A stretch of DNA of 64,000 bases from Hypericum androsaemum (Eukaryota; Streptophyta; Magnoliopsida; Malpighiales; Hypericaceae): the NCBI GenBank assembly GCA_963995505.1, contig OZ023186.1, positions 14,577,570-14,641,569 on the forward strand. Direction: 5' to 3'. Below the pieces are notes generated by a model that saw only the letters and a list, made by a program, of their open reading frames with translations, had not been told where the DNA came from and ran no database searches. This document shows, in pieces, positions 1 through 11,174 of this stretch (the first letter of the stretch is position 1; the number at the start of each line of letters is the position of its first letter). Position numbers and translations under genes: made by a program.

Positions 1-198
1 AAATTATTCTTCATGAGAATATTACCCTCCGCACGTTCATATGTTGAAAATCAGTCCCTGATGGGACACATATGAAATATTTAGGCAGAATCAAGGACCT
101 AAGCAGCATCAACTTTAGACTTCCCATCAATCACAAATAAAAGGTCTCCATCAGATTCTTCTTTCTGAGTGGTGGTGGCAACACTAGTACTGTCATAA

Positions 199-1235
199 TC
201 AGAACTTTCTCCTTTCGAAGCACTGGACTCGAAGTCCGAGGATGCTCAGGGAATAAATTGAATCAAGAGTCGAGTGAAGATGTTGAGGACATTCGAGAGT
301 CGTGTGGCTCGACTGAAGAGCCTTGGGATGATCAAGGGTGATCGGGTCAAGAGACGGGTTAGAGTGAAGGGCTAAGATGAGACGAGGCAAGTTGAGAAGT
401 GGCAGCAGGCCTGGGGCCCGCCGGATGGGCTGGCCCCTACCAAGGGCCAGCCGTGTGTAGGCTGGCGCCTGCCAGACAGCCCAGAAAGTTGGCATTTTGG
501 TGGACCAAAATGTCCCTCCTGACTCTAAATATTTTCCTAGGTTGTGGGCACTATAAATACCCACCTGGCCTCCCATTTGATGTGTGAACCCTTAGGAAAA
601 GAGTTACCCAACCCTCTAAGTGAAGGAGGGTTGTCTATGGCAAAGAGCCCACTTCACTAAAGAGAAAAAGTGAAGAGGGAAGAAGAGGTGGTGCTCTCCA
701 AGGGAAGAAGAGGCCAAGTGCCCCTCTCCAAGTGAATTAGAGTTGTCCAAGAGGAAGAAGAACTCCAAGTGAAGGAGAAGATGGAAGACCCAAGTGAAGG
801 ATTGCCTCCAAGTGTAGGAGGAGAAAAAGAAGAAGGGCAAACCCAAGTGAAGGGCTAGCCACTCCAAGTGAAGGAGAAAGAGTGGGTAGAGCTCAAGTGA
901 AGGGCTAGCCACTCCAAGTGAAGGAGAAAGAGTGGGTAGAGCCCAAGTTAAGGGCTTTGCCAAGTGAGAGCTCCCAAGAGTGTGGGTAGCCTATGGTGAG
1001 AAGAGAAGGAGAGAGTGAGCGAGTGAAGGCATCCATTGTTGTGAGAGCGAGTGAAGCTCGAGCGTGATATAGTAGAATCTCTTCTGACTTGGAAGCCCCA
1101 GATGTAGATTGTTGTGGATCGAAGCAAGTAACCAAATTTTTGTGTCCCTCATTGTGCTTTGGTTATCGTTATTTGCTCGTATGTATTTTTCGTTGCGTTA
1201 CTTGTGTCGACAGAAATTGGGTAATTTCCCCAACA
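199..1235 (+). mobile_element. LTR-like sequence (probable solo LTR or LTR fragment)
   Basis: The stretch has the layout of a plant LTR. A TATA-like box (CTATAAATAC, about 550-559) is followed by a long G/A-rich region built on repeats of CCAAGTGAAGG, then a T-rich segment ending in CCCCAACA at 1235, which resembles a U5 end. No primer-binding site, polypurine tract or coding domain follows, and a 9-bp-TSD MITE starts 250 bp downstream. The left edge is not resolved and no TSD was found. It could instead be an unrelated low-complexity region. Confidence 0.35.
851..950. repeat. 50-bp unit duplicated in tandem
   Basis: Positions 851-900 and 901-950 are identical except for two bases. The unit contains the CCAAGTGAAGG motif that recurs throughout 640-950. 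This is a local expansion inside the LTR-like sequence. Confidence 0.85.
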
Positions 1236-1484
1236 GGTTCAGGGGTTGTCTTCCATTAAGATCAAATGGGACCGTCCTAAATGAACATATTAGTAATAAG
1301 CAGTCCAAGTGAGAAATTTTGATTAGTATGATAAATTGAACTTTACTTTAGTTATAGTATTATACTTTATGCATTTTTTTCTGTTAGAAATGTCAAATAA
1401 TTATATCTAGTTAAAATGGCAAATACAAAATGTACTAACCGAATTTAAACACTTACAAGTATCCAAATCATAATATAATTATTA

Positions 1485-2799
1485 GGGAAAAGTCTACTTT
1501 AGTACCATGTGGTATCGCCCAAAATCACTTTAGTACCCTGTGGTAAAAAACTGATCAATCGAGTCATACTTATTCCAATTAACATAAAAAGGTCCTCGGG
1601 CAGCTGCCCGGACCTGCCCGAACCTACCCGAACCCTGCCTGAACTACGTGGCCAGCCACGTCACCAAATTTTGATAACGTAGTGCCACGTGGACATTCAT
1701 CTCCTTCCCTCCTCCTCCTCTTCCTCCTCCCCTCCTCCTCCTCCTCCTCCTCCTCCTTCACCGCGTCCTCTTCCTCCTCTCCGCGTCCTCCTCCTCCTCC
1801 TCTCCGCGTCCTCCTCTTCCTCCTCCGCCTCCTCCTCCTCCTCTCCGCGTCCTCCTCCTCCACTCCACGTCCTCCTCCTCTCTGCGCCCTCCTCCTCCTC
1901 CTCCTCCTCCTCCTTCACGTCCTCCTCCTCCTCCTCTGTGTCCTCCTCCACCTCTCCTCCTCCTCCTCCTCCTCCTCCTCCTCCTCCTCCTCCTCCTCCT
2001 CTGCGTCCTCCTCCTCCTCCTCCTCCTCTGCGTCCTCCTCCTCCTCCGCGTCCTCCTCCTCCTCCTCCTCTGCATCCTCCTCCTCCTCCGCGTCCTCCTC
2101 CTCCTCCTCTGCGTCCTCCTCCTCCTCCTCCTCTTCCGCGTCCTCCTCCTCCTCCTCCTCCTCCGCCTCCTCCTCCTCCTCTTCGCGTCCTCCTCCTCCT
2201 CTCCGCGTCCTCCTCCTCCTCCTCCTCCTCCTCTGCCTCCTCCTCCTCCTCCTCCTTCACGTCCTCCTCCTCCTCCTCTGTGTCCTCCTCCACCTCTCCG
2301 CGTCCTCCTCCTCCTCCTCCTCCTCCTCCTCCGCGTCCTCCTCTTCCTCCTCGTCCTCCTCCTCGTCCTCCTCTGCGTCCTCCTCCTCCTCCTCCTCTGC
2401 GTCCTCGTCCTCCTCCGCGTCCTCCTCCTCCTCCTCCTCTGCATCCTCCTCCTCCTCCGCGTCCTCCTCCTCCTCCTCTGCGTCCTCCTCCTCCTCCTCC
2501 TCCTCCTCGTCTTCCGCGTCCTCCTCCTCCTCCTCCTCCTCCGCGTCCTCCTCCTCCTCCTCCTCCACGTCCTCCTCCTCCTCCTCCTCTCCACGTGGCG
2601 CCACATCATCAAAATTTGGTGACGTGGTTGGCCACGTAGTTCGGGCAGGGTTCGGGTAGGTTCGGGCAGGTCCGGGCAGCTGCCCGAGGACCTTTTTGAT
2701 GTTAATTAGAATAAGTATGACTCGATTGATCAATTTTTTACCACAGGGTACTAAAGTAATTTTGGGCGATACCACAGGGTACTGAAGTGGACTTTTCCC
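1485..2799. mobile_element. Non-autonomous MULE-type MITE with TCC-repeat interior
   Basis: Terminal inverted repeats of about 208 bp lie at 1485-1692 and 2591-2799; both outer ends read GGGAAAAGTC inwards. They are flanked by a perfect 9-bp TSD, TAATTATTA, at 1476-1484 and 2800-2808. A 9-bp TSD with long inverted repeats is the hallmark of Mutator-like elements. There is no transposase. The whole interior is a TCC-rich microsatellite. The ends resemble those of the element at 42037-42912. Confidence 0.92.
1693..2590. repeat. TCC/CTCC-rich microsatellite with 342-bp internal duplication
   Basis: About 900 bp consist almost only of CTC and TCC triplets interrupted by CGCGTCC, CTGCGTCC and CACGTCC. 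A recognisable junction beginning TCCTTCACGT occurs at 1911 and again at 2253, so a block of about 342 bp was duplicated. The sequence is open in several frames on both strands (poly-Ser/Leu/Pro, or poly-Glu/Arg), but that follows from the triplet composition and is not evidence of a gene. Confidence 0.9.
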
Positions 2800-3013
2800 T
2801 AATTATTATTAATCTACCAAATTTTAAGAAGTATTTTTTAAATTTTAAATTTTGGTCAATTTTGAAAGATCCCAACCAATTTGAATGTTGGGTCACACCA
2901 CCGCCCACCAATACGCACCGTTTCGCTCCTCTCTCATTGCCATAAACCCTCCCGGCAGCAACTCTCTTCCCTTTCCGTTTCTACGCTTTGGCCCAATCAT
3001 CCGACCCGGCCCA

Positions 3014-6000
3014 ATGTCCGCTCGCCCCTCCGCCTTCGAGGCTCTCATGTCCTCCGCCCGCGCCGCCGCCGCCAAGAACAAGAAGAGGCCTCACCGGCGG
3101 CCACCACGCAGTCCCCGAAGAAGCGGAAATCACCCGAACCCGAGCAAAACCCCGGATTCGGCGGACTCCAAGCCGGATAACCCTAGCCCGCAAGGACCGC
3201 GTCGCGGCGGTGAAGAACAAGAGCAAGGTCCCGCTTCTGAGGAGGAAGCCGGCCGAGTTCGATGGAGCTCGGGATCGGCGAGGCCAGCATCATCAAGGCG
3301 CGGTCAGAGGCGTGTAGGAGGACCGAGAAGCAGGTTAAGATCCAGTACAAGGTACTGCATTTCGGATTTTGTTTATTTATTTTTTACAATTCGACTGGCA
3401 GTTATTTAGTTGTTGGATTTGGAGGTGGTTGCCAAGGCGAGCCTGATCCTTTCACGGTTGCTAAAGTTTTTCGGACCGTCCAGAAGATCGCGAAGGTCTT
3501 TCTCTACCGTTTTGGAACGAATCTGTGTGTTATTGATCGCCCTCTGTAGTGGTTGAGAAGTGTTGAGGCACTTCTTGTTGCGGCAACTGATTGTGAACCA
3601 CTCTACCTGATTCGTCTGCTTCAGCTTCTTATATGAACAAATCGCTTTCTGTTAGGCGTTAAGATCCTAGAGACTTTAGTCGTTATCTCCTATTCAGTTG
3701 TTTTCTTCAATTAGAACTTTACCTTTAATAGGTTAGGGTTTATTTAGTTTTCCTATTCAGCTTTTAGGCGTTTGTCCCCCCCTCTTTATTTCACAGGCGA
3801 AGTTGCGAATAGGATTGGCAGAACAGAGTCTCTTGTCACATAGGTTTTAGCTGAAACACCGTCATAGTATCTGTTATTTCTGGCAACTTTTTTTCTTTTT
3901 GAGGGATATTACTTTTGCTGCTGGTGTGATGTCGTAGTTTTTTCTGCAACAGGCAACAAAGGTTATCAAACAACTGTACTCAGTGGTCCCTATCTACGAT
4001 AGTATTATCCCTGCTTTACTTGGTGATGGTATATGGAATCTTCCAAGAGATGCAACTTCTCCCCAGGTGTTCCAGTTGGTGGCGAAAGCCACTAGAGGAG
4101 TGAGTGGCTAAGATAGTAAACAAGTTCCAGGACATGTAGTTCACATGTGAATATAAATATGACGGATAACGTGCTCAGGCGAGGCTACGGTTACATTTTT
4201 TCTCCTTTGTTTCCTTTTGCTATTTAATTCATGTCATCTCCATAGCCTTATTGCAGTTTTCATATCTTATGTAGATACACTTTTTGGAGAAATAACCGGA
4301 AATGGAATGCTGAGAGAAATACTGGAAAATTTCCTGATGTTGTTGCTGCAATTTCTAGGTAATTCTATCTTCACCGAGTTTAGTGTTTCATATGCTTTAT
4401 TATCATTTTTCTTAGGTTCACGAGGGGCACGGAGATGATTAAAAACACTACAAACGCTGGCAATGGGTTAGAATATCTCTACGCTGAATTTTGCTGTTTC
4501 GCCTTGCATGTTCTTTTTCACATCTGAACTGGACTCTGAGGATACAGAAGGTCAATGTTTGTGTTTTAATTTCTAGTCATCAGTTTGACCAATTATGCTG
4601 ATTTAACCTCCATGGAAAGCTGTATAATCTGCTTACGTTAAAATCAGTCATGAATTGTATATCCCTAGTTCCTGCCACTTCTTTTAAGATCATTCTAATT
4701 GCATCAGTCACTTGGCATGTTTGCTTTCTCTGCAGACTAAAGAATCCCTCTGTAACATCGTTTATTCTTGACCGCGAACTAGTGGCATATGATCGAGATA
4801 AAAAGAGAATTTTACCGTTTCAGGTAACATTTAGCTGTATCAACAATGCATTTTGTAATAGCGACAATATGATGTCCACCCTTCATGAGTACATTGTTAG
4901 TAAAACGGTCTTGCATTTTGTTGGATTTAAGATCTCCAAAAAGGAACCGTGTTACTTTCTCTGTAAACATGGAGGCTTTGCACCTTATTCTCATATCCCA
5001 TTTACTGATAACTTCCTTGGTCTCTTATATTATGAATCAATTGGTACTTGTCGGTATTTAAAGTATATCTTCCAGTTGCTTGGTTATTCTTACACTTAAG
5101 AAAATAATATTTACTTGGGCCAAGTGAAGTGGTCATATTCAATGCTTCAAATCAATACGGTTATTATTTTATAACTATGTGATTTTTCAGATTCTAAGTT
5201 CTGGGACCCGAAAGAATGTGGTCATGAGTGAAATCAAGGTCTAAGTTTGCATTTTTGCTTTTGATTTATTGTATCTTAATGGCCAACCACTTATTCAGGA
5301 GCAGCTGGAAATTCATAGAGTACAGTAACTGCCTTTATTTGAAGTGGCAATTACCTGCAGAATTTATTGTGCATATAATTGTCACTTGAAGTAACTTTGC
5401 TCTTTGTTTGCTTAAAAGTTCAGTTGACCTAATTAGATCGAGTTAATTAGTTGCCTGAATTCCTGCAAAATTTTGTAATTGTTACTATATGCAACTATTC
5501 ATGGAAACATAGCTTTTTTTTCCTGTAGCTCCATTTTGTGGTGGTGAGAACTGGCCTGTATCGTACTTGATCAACTGTATTAAAGTTGTGCCTTAGCTTC
5601 TGTTTGATGCAGCGGCTTCACAGTGCCTTCGATGAAAAACCTGGATTTTTCCAGTTTGCAATGGCATTAACATCTAATGATCTCGAGGAAATTCAGAAGT
5701 TTCTTGATGCTGCTGTGGAAGCAAGGTTGTCTACTCTCTTTTCGCATTCTATATGTTACTGTTTAGCTTAATATTTGTGAAATATGGTATTGAAGGTGCT
5801 TCAAGTTGCTGATTCCTTATGTTCAACTTGTATTTGCTTCTTTTGGTGGTTGGTTTCATTCTTTCTTTGCAGTTCCGAGGGTTTAATCATAAAGACATTG
5901 AACAAGGAAGCTACATATGAACCTTCCAAACGATCTAGTAATTGGCTAAAATTGAAGAAAGAATACATGGAAAGGTGAGTTTGAGTCATTTAAATATACT

Positions 6001-7073
6001 GTTTTGTGCCTCCGTTTGTACTTCCGGAGTAATTTCTCCAATTCACGCTGTCGTTTTTACGTCTCTCCTGTGCTAGTATCGGAGGCTCACTGATCTTGTC
6101 CCCATTGCCGCTATCCACGGTCGTGGTAAACACCATGTACCACCATTTAGACATTATATGATGTCATCAATCATGTCGATGCAACCAGTGTTGTGTCTTT
6201 TATGAGTAACATATCTTGGAAGCAGGGTTATATTTTGACGCTGTCTTGTTTTCCATCAGGTGTTTACGGTGCTTTCTACCTTGCCTGCTATGACAGCAAT
6301 AACGACGAATATCAAAGCATTTGCAAAATAGGTTAGTGTTGAATGTAGCTTGTCCTTCCTTTTCTTGTCGTTGTCTGTATGGTTTACCAAATAGATTGAT
6401 TTCTTTCTCTCTCTGTTCTCTTACGTTTTAGGTTGGCTTTGGCAGGCACTGGATTTTCTGAAGCAATGCTTGAAGAACGTTCTACTAGTTTGCGCTAAAA
6501 AATAATTCCAAGCGCAAAGGTTTGTTTTGGTATGCTCTAAATGGAACTGTTTGGTTTGCTATGTTCTTGTAGTGCCTTGCTAATTGTAAATCTTGTCGGT
6601 CCAGTCATACTACAGGGTTGGTGACAACTTGAAACCAGATGTTACTGGGTGCTTAGATCTTCTCTTTTCTGTGATATATGGATCTATCATCTTGTTCTCA
6701 ATTGTCATTCTTTTGTCTGGTTGCCTGCGAATGGTGCAAATATCTTGATGAGTTAGTGCAAGTAAGAAGAAATTTGATCACCCATTTAGACAAAGCTCAT
6801 TTGAAGTACCAATTACCTTGTAGGAAAACCAGCTGCTTTTTGTTAATGTTTCTTTGGTTATTCCAAAGATATATTATGTTTATACCAAGTAAGAGGCTGT
6901 CAGAAGACTGCTTGACATTTACTTCAGAAGTTTTCTTATGGTATAAAACTCTTTTGAAGTGGTCTCTGACCTTCAATTTATTTCATGCTGAAGGGTATTT
7001 CTCTCCGGTTCCCTCGTCTCTTGCGTATCTGGGAAGATAAATCCCCAGAGCAAGCCTCCTCGTCTGAGCAGGT
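3014..7073 (+). pseudogene. LIG1: DNA ligase 1 pseudogene (unprocessed, introns retained)
   Basis: A decayed copy of plant ATP-dependent DNA ligase 1, which seals nicks in replication and repair. The ATG at 3014 opens with MSARPSAFEALMSSARAAAA, the usual nuclear N-terminus; an in-frame ATG at 2885 gives 43 extra residues where a mitochondrial form would start. Recognisable pieces follow in order: ELGIGEASIIKA (3265), PFTVAKVF (about 3450), ALLVAATDCEPLYL (about 3566), YSVVPIYDSIIPALLGDG (about 3980), catalytic EYKYDG (4149-4166), RNTGKFPDVVAAISR (about 4315), LDRELVAYDRDKKRILPFQ (about 4770), LTSNDLEEIQKFLDAAVEA (about 5670), [10 protein letters not shown] (about 5875), DLVPIAAIHGRGK (about 6095), GVYGAFYLACYD (6260), GTGFSEAMLEERS (about 6440) and [12 protein letters not shown] (about 6990). 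Defects: exon 1 runs through three frames, the segment before ELGIGE is lost, a TAA at 4167 follows KYDG, the Cys of [10 protein letters not shown] is Ser, and the exon after SEIK is missing. Retained introns mean it is a genomic duplicate, not a retrocopy. Confidence 0.9.
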
Positions 7074-7341
7074 GAGACTGCCTAGATCCTTCTTGTAAAG
7101 AGTTGAAGAGTGCACCCAATGTCAGTTCCAAGTCAACATTTTTTCCACCGTTACATGTTGAAGCTCTTGAATGAGACACCACCGGAGATGGTAAAAATTG
7201 TGCAGATTTTGCAACAACTCTCCTGTTGTGAGTCTTTCTATGGCTGCATCCAATGCCAGTTTTCAAGTCCACAAAACCTGCATGGATTCTATACCCACAT
7301 GACTAATCATTGCCTTCTTAATCAAATCATTGTCTTGCTGC

Positions 7342-7694
7342 TATAGGAATTTCCATATCCTAGCCACAACCTTAAGGTTGTGAGTAGGTAGATCTTCCTC
7401 ACTTATTAACAGGTCCAACACACTTGTCACTTCCGATGTGATATTCTCTCCAACACGCCCCCTCAAACGAAGCCCAGCGGGCTGAAGTTTGCACAGGCTT
7501 CACATTACCTCTCGTGTCAAACGGGGGTCGTGCGAACACAATGGACCATGGTCTTGTTAGAGTAATTGGCTCTGATACCATATAGGAAATTACATATCCT
7601 ACTCAAAACCTTAAGGTTGTGAGTAGGTGAATCTTCTACACTTATAAATAGGCCCAACACACTTGCCACTTCCGATGTGGTATTCTCTCCAACA
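7342..7694 (-). mobile_element. TRIM retrotransposon (minus strand)
   Basis: Two direct repeats of about 114 bp (7342-7455 and 7581-7694) read from the minus strand as LTRs beginning TGTTGGAGAGA. The upstream LTR is followed by a primer-binding site for initiator tRNA-Met (TGGTATCAGAGC, complement of 7569-7580). A purine tract, TTGAGGGGGCG, precedes the downstream LTR (complement of 7456-7466). The internal region is only 125 bp and codes for nothing, as expected of terminal-repeat retrotransposons in miniature. Flanks GCTGC and ACTGC form a 4/5 TSD. Confidence 0.88.
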
Positions 7695-8509
7695 ACTGCC
7701 AGTTCCTTCCTTCGAGGCTACAACTTGCTACCGAACGTGCAGGGATGGCAATGGGCAGGATTCGGGTAGGATCCATAGGATCCAGATCCTTACCCTCTTT
7801 TTGGGTGGTGGACCCAGATCCTTACCCTTATCCTCTTTAAAAATAAGGATTCGGGCAGGATCTGGGTCCGAAAAAATCGGGCAGGATAAGGGCGACCCGC
7901 GGGTCTCTGTCTTTTAAAAAATATTTGATTTAAAAAAATTAAATTGGCATTTGATATTTTTCAATTAGCAATGTGATATTTTTATTAATTAAATAAATCG
8001 ATATAAAGAACCAAATAAGCAATCTAAAAAAAATTGAAGTTGGGTAGGTTAAAATTGAGAATTTTGTATTATGTTTATTAATTAATATACATATATATTA
8101 TTTTTAATATTAATTTAAAAAATTCGGGCAGGATCAGGGCAGGATCCTATAGATCCATATCCATGCCCTTATCCTTTTAAAATATCAAGATTCGGGCAGG
8201 ATCAGGGTTTAGATCCGGTCAAAGTCAACGGGTCTTGGACCCTTCGAGTTTGGATCAGGGTAGACCCTCAGGATAAGGGTCTAATTGCCATCCCTACGAA
8301 CTTGCTCAGAGCTGGCTTACCATTGTCTGTGTTAGATGTATCTTGTGGCCTGAGAATGAAGCTTCCGACACCAGAAGAAGATGCTAAAGTATTCGCCATT
8401 GGCATCAATTAACTCCCAGAGAAATGGGTAGAGTTGCCAAAACATGTTGGTTCATGTGTGGAGAGTTTTGCTCTGGTTGGACCTACAATTTTGGTCAACG
8501 TAATACAAT
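7695..8509 (+). pseudogene. Unidentified coding remnant split by a hAT MITE
   Basis: The host sequence on both sides of the MITE (7695-7739 and 8305-8509) reads as protein-like sequence in one frame once the insertion is set aside: FLRGYNLLPNLLRAGLPLSV, then MKLPTPEEDAKVFAIGIN, a stop, and LPEKWVELPKHVG. I do not recognise the family with confidence. It lies just downstream of the ligase 1 pseudogene and may be a duplicated fragment of a neighbouring gene. Both the MITE and the in-frame stop make it non-functional. Confidence 0.4.
7740..8296. mobile_element. hAT-type MITE
   Basis: Terminal inverted repeats C/TAGGGATGGC lie at both ends, with an 8-bp TSD (CGAACGTG at 7732-7739, CGAACTTG at 8297-8304; 7 of 8 match). 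This is typical of non-autonomous hAT elements. The interior is AT-rich and bordered by repeated GGGCAGGATC and GGATCCATA motifs near both ends. It has no coding capacity. The border motifs resemble those of the repeat that fills 63263-64000. Confidence 0.85.
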
Positions 8510-11160
8510 GTTATCATGAATCATGTTATATTCTCTATATTCAACCCAAAATCTCAATGCAATGAGTAGGTAGATTTCTATACTTATTTCCATACAGACA
8601 TTGGTTGGCAAAAGATAGCTTGATCTGAATTGCACTTGGCAGATTGGTCTGCACATCCTTTCAGAATTTTCCAATCTGATAAGAGGCCAGGTTGGTTTAT
8701 CCTTCAATATCTTACATGCTGTCCTCTTGCTTTATCGCTTATTCGCGTCCGGTTTGACGAGTCAGGAGCAAACCACATCATCCATATGTTAAACCAAATA
8801 GTCTTTATCTCTCTGACAAAAAAATAGTCTTTATCTCTTCTGGAAATCATTTTTGCATCATACGTAAGATTTAGATTCACTTAAAGATAATTTGGTTTCA
8901 ATGAGTTTCACTCCTAAAAAGAGTCCGACGATTTTCAACATCACCGGAGAAAAAAAGTTAAGACATCGAGATGGGCCTAGAAGATGATGAAACCGTCAAG
9001 TGCAGGACCTTCAAAGACCAATTGCAGGTTGTTGAACGGGTCCATGAAGCAAGAGAAGCAGCGTCAGTCCCAGTGCAGGAGCGACATTGACATCTGCTTC
9101 ACGAAAGGAAAGATGGACGTTTGGCTGAGAAAGGAGGGCACTGTCTTTATCTTTTTTTAACAAAGCAGCCGCAGACTGGTCTTTGGTCAAACTGCTTTTT
9201 GTTTTCGTCGAGCACACCGACTGCACCGAACAATCTAAATTTCAATCTGTCTTTTTGGTTGAAATAACCAATATTCGTACACTAACAATGTTCAACAATT
9301 TAAATTCGAGTTACAACAAGTTTTCCTAATTGCATTTTAATAATATCGTGTTTTCAAAATTTAATCTAAAATTTCTGGTAAAACTAAAATAATTGCTCAA
9401 ACTTGTGTTCTTTTTGCTCACTGGTCTGTGTTCATTGGTCAAGCTACTAAAGTAGTAATTTCTAAGGCTATGCCGTGTAGACCAGACAAGAAGCCGACGG
9501 TGCTTATCGCTTTTGCAGCCTAACATGCCTAACCTTGTCTGCCGTGCATTTCGGTCTTCGTGGCTTTTCTTATCCAACTCATAAGACAAACCTTTGCACA
9601 CGAAAAAATTTATCTAGGTCGACCTAAGAGTCTTAAATAAGAGTACGAACAAAAGAGGAAACAGGTCGCAGTGCAACCCGGCGGGCGCCAAGCTCGCGAA
9701 CATGCCCTTGGACCTGTCGGGGACTGGGTCCGCGGCAGGGCGCCGGCCCCTTCCCAACTTTTTCCTCTTTTATGTTCTCGACACATCCCAACACCGAGAG
9801 ACCCGGGACTCCCAAGGCACTCACGCAAAGGAGGTTGTCCTGAGAGTTGAACATATGTCTGATGTATAGGGAGTCAACTTTTGTAACCATCGAGTAAACG
9901 TTCTCGAAAATCCTCCCTAGTCATCTCATTCCAGATCGCCCAAGTGCAAGGACTAGGTCTAACTTTGTGCAATCGTCGAATCTGCTCCTCCTATACAGTG
10001 CAACTCTTTTTCGACACTTTTGCCCAAAAAAATAGATTACAGTTTTTTTAATCCAAATCTACTCCTCCAAACTATTTCAACAAACAAAGCCTACGTCTCT
10101 TGGGCTCTTCCCCTATCAATCTTCTTTCGTAGTTGTCCGCGTGAAATTGATCGATACCACCCCCTAATACACGGGTTTGGTTTTGTCATGTTATGACCTT
10201 TCGACGTGGTTAAGCTGTTGCTGCACATGTAAAAATGGACAAAAATAGCAATAGGAGTAGACTGGAAGAGAATTCGAGTGATCAGATAATTTAATTCACT
10301 TAAGATGTACTTATGAACGTCACTTCACGCGAGGTCATTCCTTAAAATAGGGCGGGGTAAAACACCATGTGCTCGGCTCCAACTCATCACTTTCGTAATA
10401 AAAGAAAACAACGAAACGAGATATTTGCAAAACTAAACTACACGGAATGGCTGATAATTACTGAACAATGATTCATGTGAACTGAGAAAAACAGAGATAA
10501 TTAATTAGGAAAAAGACTAAACTATATATATATATATAATAATCATACATAATCAATCAAACCCAGAAAGCAGATCCTAATTCTGATTTGTGGGATCCGC
10601 TTGATCCGACAAGCAGGTCTAAGGGACCTTGTGGTTGTTGGTCTCTCACCAACCCCATCATCTACTGGTTTTCTACTCTCTCCTTCTTTCTTTCTCAAGC
10701 TTTTTTTAACACTCACTATGCTTAGAAATGAGACCGATCTTTCTCCGAGTGTTATCATACAGACGCTAATGCACCAGATCCCATTAGAATTACAAAGTTA
10801 AACATGCTAGGACAAAAGTAATACTAAGACGAGTGACCTCCCCAAAAAAAGACTGATCTTTCTCCAAGTTATGTTTCAGAACGCCAAGCAGCTCCTCTCC
10901 TTTTCACATCTGGGTTACAGAAACCAGAGGAGAAACATGAGGAAAAAAGAAAATTAAAGGATAGACCAAAATCATCTTCCACCATCTCAGGATCACTGGC
11001 CAACACCAAAAGAGCCAGGGAGCAAACAAATACTTAGGCCATCTCCACTTGGAACTCTACTTGAGTTAACTAGAGGACAGCTATATGACTTTGGAGTCTC
11101 TTGGTAAAACAATCCACTGTACAAAATTGCTAGATGATCAGTGAGACAAAAAGGTCCTAG
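8510..11160. other. Intergenic region without a supported gene
   Basis: No conserved domain, RNA gene or bounded transposon was recognised. Landmarks are a GC-rich island at about 9660-9760 and a short TA repeat near 10525-10540. Small open frames on both strands lack plausible splice or domain support. The last 300 bp before 11175 should include the 3' UTR of the minus-strand DUF1635 gene. Confidence 0.5.
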
Positions 11161-11174
11161 AGGTGAAACTCTTG

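Noticed and set aside
1682..2659. Long open frame of more than 300 codons, mostly Ser/Leu/Pro
   Set aside because: It lies inside the TCC microsatellite of a MITE, is open in several frames on both strands and has no domain; openness follows from triplet composition.
1624..2775. Long minus-strand poly-Glu/Arg frames
   Set aside because: Same cause: complement of the TCC array within the transposon.
9610..9890. GC-rich minus-strand frames at 9.6-9.9 kb
   Set aside because: No domain, no splice partners and two overlapping frames of similar quality; likely chance or a repeat remnant.
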